Below are positions 59,972 to 64,000 of a stretch of DNA of 64,000 bases, in pieces (positions within the stretch are counted from its first letter, which is position 1; each line of letters opens with the position of its first letter). The notes under the pieces were generated by a model. That model was not told where the DNA came from. It did not search any database and saw nothing but the letters and a program-made list of their open reading frames with translations. Origin of the DNA: Nocardia higoensis (lineage in GTDB: Bacteria > Actinomycetota > Actinomycetes > Mycobacteriales > Mycobacteriaceae); contig NZ_JADLQN010000001.1 of the NCBI RefSeq assembly GCF_015477835.1, positions 186,001 to 250,000 of the forward strand, given 5' to 3'. The position numbers were made by a program, and so were the translations under genes.

Positions 59972-61713
59972 GACTGTTCGTCGCCTGCGACGAGGCCGCG
60001 CAGTTCACGGCGCTGGAGTTTGCCGATGGGGTTGCGCGGCAGCGTCTCGACGGTCAGCAGCTTCTCGGGAAGCTTGAACGAGGCGACGTCCTTCTCGCGC
60101 AGGAAGGACACCAGGGTGTCGAGGGTGAGTTCCTGACCGGGTGCGGGAACGGCGACGGCGCAGCACTTCTCGCCGAGCACCGCGTCGGGGTAGCCGACGA
60201 CGGCGACATCGGCGACCGCGGGATGGGCGATCAGCAGACCCTCGATCTCGGCGGGCGCGATGTTCATCCCGCCGCGAATGATGATCTCCTTGCTGCGATC
60301 GACGAACTTCAGGTATTCGCCGTGCTCGCCGCACAATTCGAAGACATCACCGGTGCGCAGGTAGCCCTCGTCGTCGAACGGGCTGCTCTCGGCGGTGCCG
60401 GGCAGATATCCGGCGAAGACGGTGGGGCCCTTCAGCCGCAGCTCCCCCCGGCCGCCGGGCGTGGTGATCTCCGTCCCGCGGTCGAGGTCGACCAGCCGCA
60501 CCGAGGTGCGTTCGGCCACGGATGTCGACCACTTCTTGGCCGGGGAGCTGTAGTTCGGCAGGTACTCGGCGCGGATCATCGGGTCGGGTGTGTCGGCGGG
60601 CACCCCGAGCAGGCAGATGCCCTCGTTCGAGCCGAAGAAATTGAGCACGTCGATGCCGAGGTCGACCTGCCAGTCGCGCACCACGCTGGGCGGCAGCGGG
60701 GCGCCGCCGGAGCCGACCGTGCGCAGCGAGGACAGATCGAACTGCGCCCGCAGGGCGGCGTTCTGCAACAACAGGGCGAGGATGGCCGGCGGCATGCTGG
60801 TGTGGGTCGCCCGGTGGGTCTGGATCTGGGACAGGTAGACGCCGAGATCGAGGGGATGGTGCTGCACCAGATGGCTGCCGCCGAAGAGCCAGGGCAGCAG
60901 GGAGGTCGCGAAGCCGGCCATGTTCACCATCGGGAAGGGGCCCACGATCACCGAATCCGCCGCCGCCAGCAGGCCGTCCTGGGCCGCCTGACCGATGGCG
61001 AGCCAGTCGGCGTGGCAGCGGGGAATGCCCTTGGGGGCGGCTTCGGTGCCGCTGGTCCAGCAGATGGTGAGGCAGTCGTTGACCGTGCGGGGGAGTTGGG
61101 CGATGTAGTGCCGGACCTCGCGGACCGTCGCCTCCGACGGAGATGCGTCGTCGAGCGCCGTGGACGGTGTGCCGCTCGCCGGACCGAAGGTGAAAACAGT
61201 CCGCAGGGAGGAGGTTTCGCCGACCAGCGACAGCGCCTCCTCGTGCGGGGTGCGATCGCCGAGCGCGGTGACCGTGATGACCGCGACGGCCGCGCAGGAG
61301 GCGACGATCCGGCTCAGTTCGTGGCGGCGGTAGGAGGCGGGCATGGGTGCGGCGATCGCGCCGAGCCGCCACAGCGCGAAGTAGGTGGCGGTGAGCGCGA
61401 CGGAGTTGGGCATCAACACCGCCACCACATCGCCCGCGCGGATACCGGCGGCGTGCAGGCGGGCGGCGAGTTCGTCGATCTCGGTGTCGAGTTCGCGCCA
61501 GGTCAGCGATCGCGGCGCGAGGCCGCACAGTTCGGTGAGATTGGGGGCGTCGGTGATCGCGGCCTGGTCCCCGCGCGCGGCGACGTGACCGTCGAACAGG
61601 TCGAGCAGGGTCTCGGGCCGCCACCAGCCGCGATCGAGGAAGTCCCGCACGCGGTCTTCGGAGTGGCAGGCGCGAAGGCGCTGAGCGGGAGAGTGTTCCG
61701 CCGTGGAGGTCAT
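59968..61713 (-). CDS. Acyl-CoA ligase (AMP-binding)
   Basis: A 581-residue adenylating enzyme. CWTSGTEAAPKGIPR is the P-loop (res about 215), YLRTGDVFE the ATP-binding Asp motif, IIIRGGMNIAPAEIEG the hinge, and NPIGKLQRREL has the C-terminal catalytic Lys. The ATG at 61713 has GAAGGAG nine to ten bases upstream; the ATG at 61722 sits too close to it. It would activate a carboxylic acid made in this operon, probably aromatic or terpenoid-derived. Confidence 0.87.
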   Translation of the reverse strand: MTSTAEHSPAQRLRACHSEDRVRDFLDRGWWRPETLLDLFDGHVAARGDQAAITDAPNLTELCGLAPRSLTWRELDTEIDELAARLHAAGIRAGDVVAVLMPNSVALTATYFALWRLGAIAAPMPASYRRHELSRIVASCAAVAVITVTALGDRTPHEEALSLVGETSSLRTVFTFGPASGTPSTALDDASPSEATVREVRHYIAQLPRTVNDCLTICWTSGTEAAPKGIPRCHADWLAIGQAAQDGLLAAADSVIVGPFPMVNMAGFATSLLPWLFGGSHLVQHHPLDLGVYLSQIQTHRATHTSMPPAILALLLQNAALRAQFDLSSLRTVGSGGAPLPPSVVRDWQVDLGIDVLNFFGSNEGICLLGVPADTPDPMIRAEYLPNYSSPAKKWSTSVAERTSVRLVDLDRGTEITTPGGRGELRLKGPTVFAGYLPGTAESSPFDDEGYLRTGDVFELCGEHGEYLKFVDRSKEIIIRGGMNIAPAEIEGLLIAHPAVADVAVVGYPDAVLGEKCCAVAVPAPGQELTLDTLVSFLREKDVASFKLPEKLLTVETLPRNPIGKLQRRELRGLVAGDEQS

Positions 61714-61746
61714 GAGGGCCATCTCCTTCGATGGGTGGGGCGGGGG

Positions 61747-62943
61747 TCAGCGCAGGCGTCGAACGACGAGCGCGGCGCCGAGGCCGAGGGCAGCGGGGAT
61801 GGTGATCAGGGCGTGCTCGCCGTCGATGCGGCGCAACTGGTCGAGGGCGTCGACCAACAGCACGCCGCCCGCCGCGCCGAGCGGGTGTCCGGTGGCCATG
61901 GACCCGCCGTTCGGATTGACCTTCGCCGGGTCGAGTTCGAGTTCGCGGATCACGGCCAGCGTCGACGCGGCGAAGGACTCGTTCGCCTCGACGACGTCGA
62001 GCCGGCCGGGCGAGATGCCCGCGCTGTCGAGTGCCTTCCTCGCCGCCACGACCGACGCGGTGAGCAGCGGGGAGCGGACCGCCGCGTGCGCGATGCCGAC
62101 GATCTCCGCGAGCGGCGGTCGATCGAACAGCGCAGCGGCGGAACGCTTGCCGAGCACCGCCACGGCGGCGGCGTCGGCGGGCTGGGGCGCCGTCGCCGCG
62201 GTGTGCAGGCCGGTGGCCGGACGGGTGACGCCGGGCAGTCGCGCCTCGACGCGCTCCCAGGACGGGTCCGCACCGAACAGCGGCCGCAAGCCGGCCAGGC
62301 CCTCGAGCGTGGTGTCGGGCCGCGGGCCCTCGTCGACGCTCAGCAGAGGGCCGTCGGATCCCCACACGGGCACGATCGAGTCCGAGGCAGTCGCGGCCGC
62401 GGCGCGGCGGTGCGAGACGACCGCGCTCGCGTCGAGATCTTCCCGGCTGAAGCCGTACTGCATCGCGGTGAGGTCGGCCGAGACGCCGATGGTGACGTAT
62501 CCGGTCCGGTCGCCCAGCGCGGTGCTGGTGACGAAGGCGGGGTCGTCGGACATCATCGGCACCCGGGACATGGATTCCACGCCGCCCACGACCGCCAGAT
62601 CCGCGCTGCGCGCGGCGATCTTCGCGGCGCCGGTCTCGACGGCGTCCAGTCCCGAACAGCACAACCGAGACACCACGCCCGCGGGGATCTCGTCGGGCCA
62701 GCCCGCCCACAGCAGGGCCGCGCGGGCGACATCTCCACCCTGATCACCGAACGCGGTGCTGGTGCCGATCACCATGTCGTCGATGCGATCGGCCGGGGTG
62801 CCGCGCCGGGTCAGCTCGCGCAGCACCTGGGCCAGCAGCTCGTAGGCGGGCACCTCGGCGAAGGTTCCGCCGTCGCGGCGGACACGGGCTTTCGGGGTGC
62901 GGATCGCGTCGTAGACGAAGACGCCGGGTTCGAACTGCGTCAT
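61747..62943 (-). CDS. Thiolase-family protein lacking the C-terminal catalytic Cys
   Basis: A 398-residue thiolase homologue. SRLCCSGLDAVETGAAKI holds the acyl-accepting Cys near residue 95, VVGGVESMSRVP follows, ANESFA has the Asn, and MATGHPLGAAGG the His. The C-terminal CxG motif, normally TMCIGGGQG, reads TIPAALGLGAAL: the acid/base Cys is replaced. It therefore may not be a normal thiolase and could act more like SCP-x/aldolase-type thiolase homologues. Overlaps the PaaN-like gene by four bases. Confidence 0.8.
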   Translation of the reverse strand: MTQFEPGVFVYDAIRTPKARVRRDGGTFAEVPAYELLAQVLRELTRRGTPADRIDDMVIGTSTAFGDQGGDVARAALLWAGWPDEIPAGVVSRLCCSGLDAVETGAAKIAARSADLAVVGGVESMSRVPMMSDDPAFVTSTALGDRTGYVTIGVSADLTAMQYGFSREDLDASAVVSHRRAAAATASDSIVPVWGSDGPLLSVDEGPRPDTTLEGLAGLRPLFGADPSWERVEARLPGVTRPATGLHTAATAPQPADAAAVAVLGKRSAAALFDRPPLAEIVGIAHAAVRSPLLTASVVAARKALDSAGISPGRLDVVEANESFAASTLAVIRELELDPAKVNPNGGSMATGHPLGAAGGVLLVDALDQLRRIDGEHALITIPAALGLGAALVVRRLR

Positions 62944-64000
62944 CGGCCCGCCACCTGGCTGTGTGATCGGCCTGCCACTTGGCTGTGTGATCGATCCGCC
63001 ACCTGGCGGCGGTCTTGCACGAGCCGGAACCGTCCGGCCACGAAGGACTCGTCGGTCAGGGTGGCGTTGCCCGCCGGATTCAAGCCGGTGACGTGGTAGT
63101 CGCTGTAGGCGGCCGCGTACTGCATCGGCATGGAGGACACCAGGTTCACCGACAGCGAGGCACCCGCGTCGGCGTAGGCATCGGCGATCTCGTCGACGGT
63201 CTCGTCGTCGGTGCAGTACAGGTAGGAGCTGATCGCGCCGTGCGCGCGGACACTGTCGGTGGCGTGGGCGACCGCGGCCGCGGTGTCGGCGCAGTCGACG
63301 AGGAAGGCCACCGGGCCGAACTGTTCACCCGCGGGCAGGGTGTCGCCTCGGCGGGGGTCGAGGCGGATGAGCATCGGCGTCGTGACCCGCGCGCCCGGGT
63401 GGTCCGGGTGATCGTAGGCGGTGGGTGGGCGGACGAGGGTTCCGTCGCGTTCGGCCTCCTCGGCGAGGCCGCGCAGCGAACGCAGCGTGGAGTCCGACTG
63501 CAGCGCCCCGCACACAGCAGCGGCCCGCCGCGGCGCCGCGGCGAGTTCGTCCAGTGCGTCGCGGAGTGCCTCGACGACCTCCGCGCGTGCCACCGTGCCC
63601 GCATCGGTGCGCACCCCCGCGTCGGGGATGTAGATGTTCTGCGGCGTCGTGCACATCTGGCCGCTGAACAGCGAAAGACCGCTCGCCAGTGTACGAATCG
63701 TGGCGGGCAGGTCGTGGACGGAATCGAGCACGACCGTGTTCACGCCCGCCGTCTCGGTGAAGACGAGCGCGTGGCGGCAGTTCTGCTCGAGCCAGTTCCC
63801 GAAGGCCGGGCTGCCCGTGAAATCGATGATGCGGGTGGCCGGGTCGGTGGCCAGACGCCCGGCGATCGGCTCGTCGACGGTGTCGACCACCAATTGCACG
63901 GCATCGGCGGGTAGACCGGCCTCGCGCAGGACGTCGCGGAGTACCTCCACGGCCAGGGCGGTGGCCAGGACCGAACGCGGATGAGGTTTGACCAGGACCG
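62940..64000 (-). CDS. paaN: PaaN-like aldehyde dehydrogenase, 5' end outside the window
   Basis: At least 353 residues are visible; the start lies beyond 64000. VLVKPHPRSVLATALAVEVL, VFTETAGVNTVVLDSVHDL, SGLSLFSGQMCTTPQNIYI (catalytic Cys) and GEQFGPVAFLVDCAD match PaaN of phenylacetate catabolism, an aldehyde dehydrogenase. The C-terminus carries a repeated QVAGRSHS/QVADRSHS tail from 24-bp repeats. The first visible gene of the operon that continues to 58002. It would oxidise an aldehyde, perhaps that released by the carotenoid-type oxygenase. Confidence 0.82.
   Translation of the reverse strand, partial: VLVKPHPRSVLATALAVEVLRDVLREAGLPADAVQLVVDTVDEPIAGRLATDPATRIIDFTGSPAFGNWLEQNCRHALVFTETAGVNTVVLDSVHDLPATIRTLASGLSLFSGQMCTTPQNIYIPDAGVRTDAGTVARAEVVEALRDALDELAAAPRRAAAVCGALQSDSTLRSLRGLAEEAERDGTLVRPPTAYDHPDHPGARVTTPMLIRLDPRRGDTLPAGEQFGPVAFLVDCADTAAAVAHATDSVRAHGAISSYLYCTDDETVDEIADAYADAGASLSVNLVSSMPMQYAAAYSDYHVTGLNPAGNATLTDESFVAGRFRLVQDRRQVADRSHSQVAGRSHSQVAGR
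62947..63007. repeat. 24-bp tandem repeats in the PaaN-like gene tail
   Basis: Two full 24-base units (62947-62970, 62971-62994) and a partial third share CGCCACCTGGCTGTGTGATC with few changes. They keep the frame and lengthen the C-terminus just before the stop that overlaps the thiolase start. Confidence 0.8.

Noticed and set aside
59836..63099. A 1087-codon open frame on the plus strand
   Set aside because: It is antisense to the thioesterase, ligase and thiolase genes, all with full family motifs. Such antisense open frames are common in high-GC DNA.

Overview
The window is high-GC actinobacterial DNA with strong G/C bias at third codon positions. An EspG-like protein, a WXG100-like protein, a YbaB/EbfC protein, a CpnT-like channel-domain protein, a SigF-type sigma factor and KshA/HsaABCD/KstD-like enzymes together point to Mycobacteriales. 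Nocardia is my best guess, by inference only. I see no rRNA, tRNA, CRISPR array, insertion sequence or phage gene.

Region A (1-25 kb) is a catabolic island. A long plus-strand operon-like run (247-14271) encodes a KshB-like reductase, a KshA-like Rieske oxygenase, an HsaA/HsaB-like flavin monooxygenase pair, an HsaC-like extradiol dioxygenase and an HsaD-like C-C hydrolase. Among them lie two Baeyer-Villiger monooxygenases, an HSL-type esterase, two SDRs and an old-yellow-enzyme reductase. Many genes overlap by ATGA, which suggests translational coupling. The set fits oxidative opening of a polycyclic, steroid-like substrate. Next come two Dabb-like proteins, PadR, IclR and TetR regulators, a broken second old-yellow-enzyme gene, a hydroxysteroid-dehydrogenase-like SDR and a branched-chain-type ABC importer whose two permeases and one ATPase are fused in one protein. 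An NTF2-like protein and a KstD-like dehydrogenase close the island.

Region B (27-34.5 kb) is a type VII secretion-associated cassette on the minus strand: a CpnT-like N-terminal-domain protein, a WXG100-like protein, a YbaB-like protein, an 865-residue repeat-rich protein and an EspG-like chaperone. A possible immunity protein is divergently transcribed from it. No ESX membrane or ATPase component is present, so export would depend on machinery encoded elsewhere.

Region C (34.5-50 kb) looks like a stress/dormancy region: a P-type ATPase with a DUF2267 protein, a SigF-like sigma factor behind a SigF-like promoter, a CBS-domain site-2 protease, an arylsulfatase paired divergently with its formylglycine-generating enzyme, a BON protein, a metallophosphoesterase, a flavin monooxygenase, a DUF488 protein, and a small operon (2-TM protein, one-helix membrane peptide, CsbD) behind another SigF-like promoter. 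Two intergenic copies of GGGACCAAAGT resemble DosR boxes.

Region D (49.8-57.9 kb) is mixed: a nitronate-monooxygenase-like protein, a DUF1330 protein, a ThDP enzyme, a DUF1254 lipoprotein, a broken Ser/Thr kinase and a PhoD phosphatase. Region E (58-64 kb) is a tightly coupled minus-strand operon: PaaN-like aldehyde dehydrogenase (cut by the window edge), a thiolase homologue lacking the usual C-terminal Cys, an acyl-CoA ligase, a thioesterase and a carotenoid-cleavage-type oxygenase. Together they suggest oxidative cleavage of an alkene followed by aldehyde and CoA-thioester processing.

The four strongest signs of decay are the OYE gene at 17270, the kinase at 55379, the DUF488 tail at 46686 and possibly the coding-like stretch at 53106-53560.
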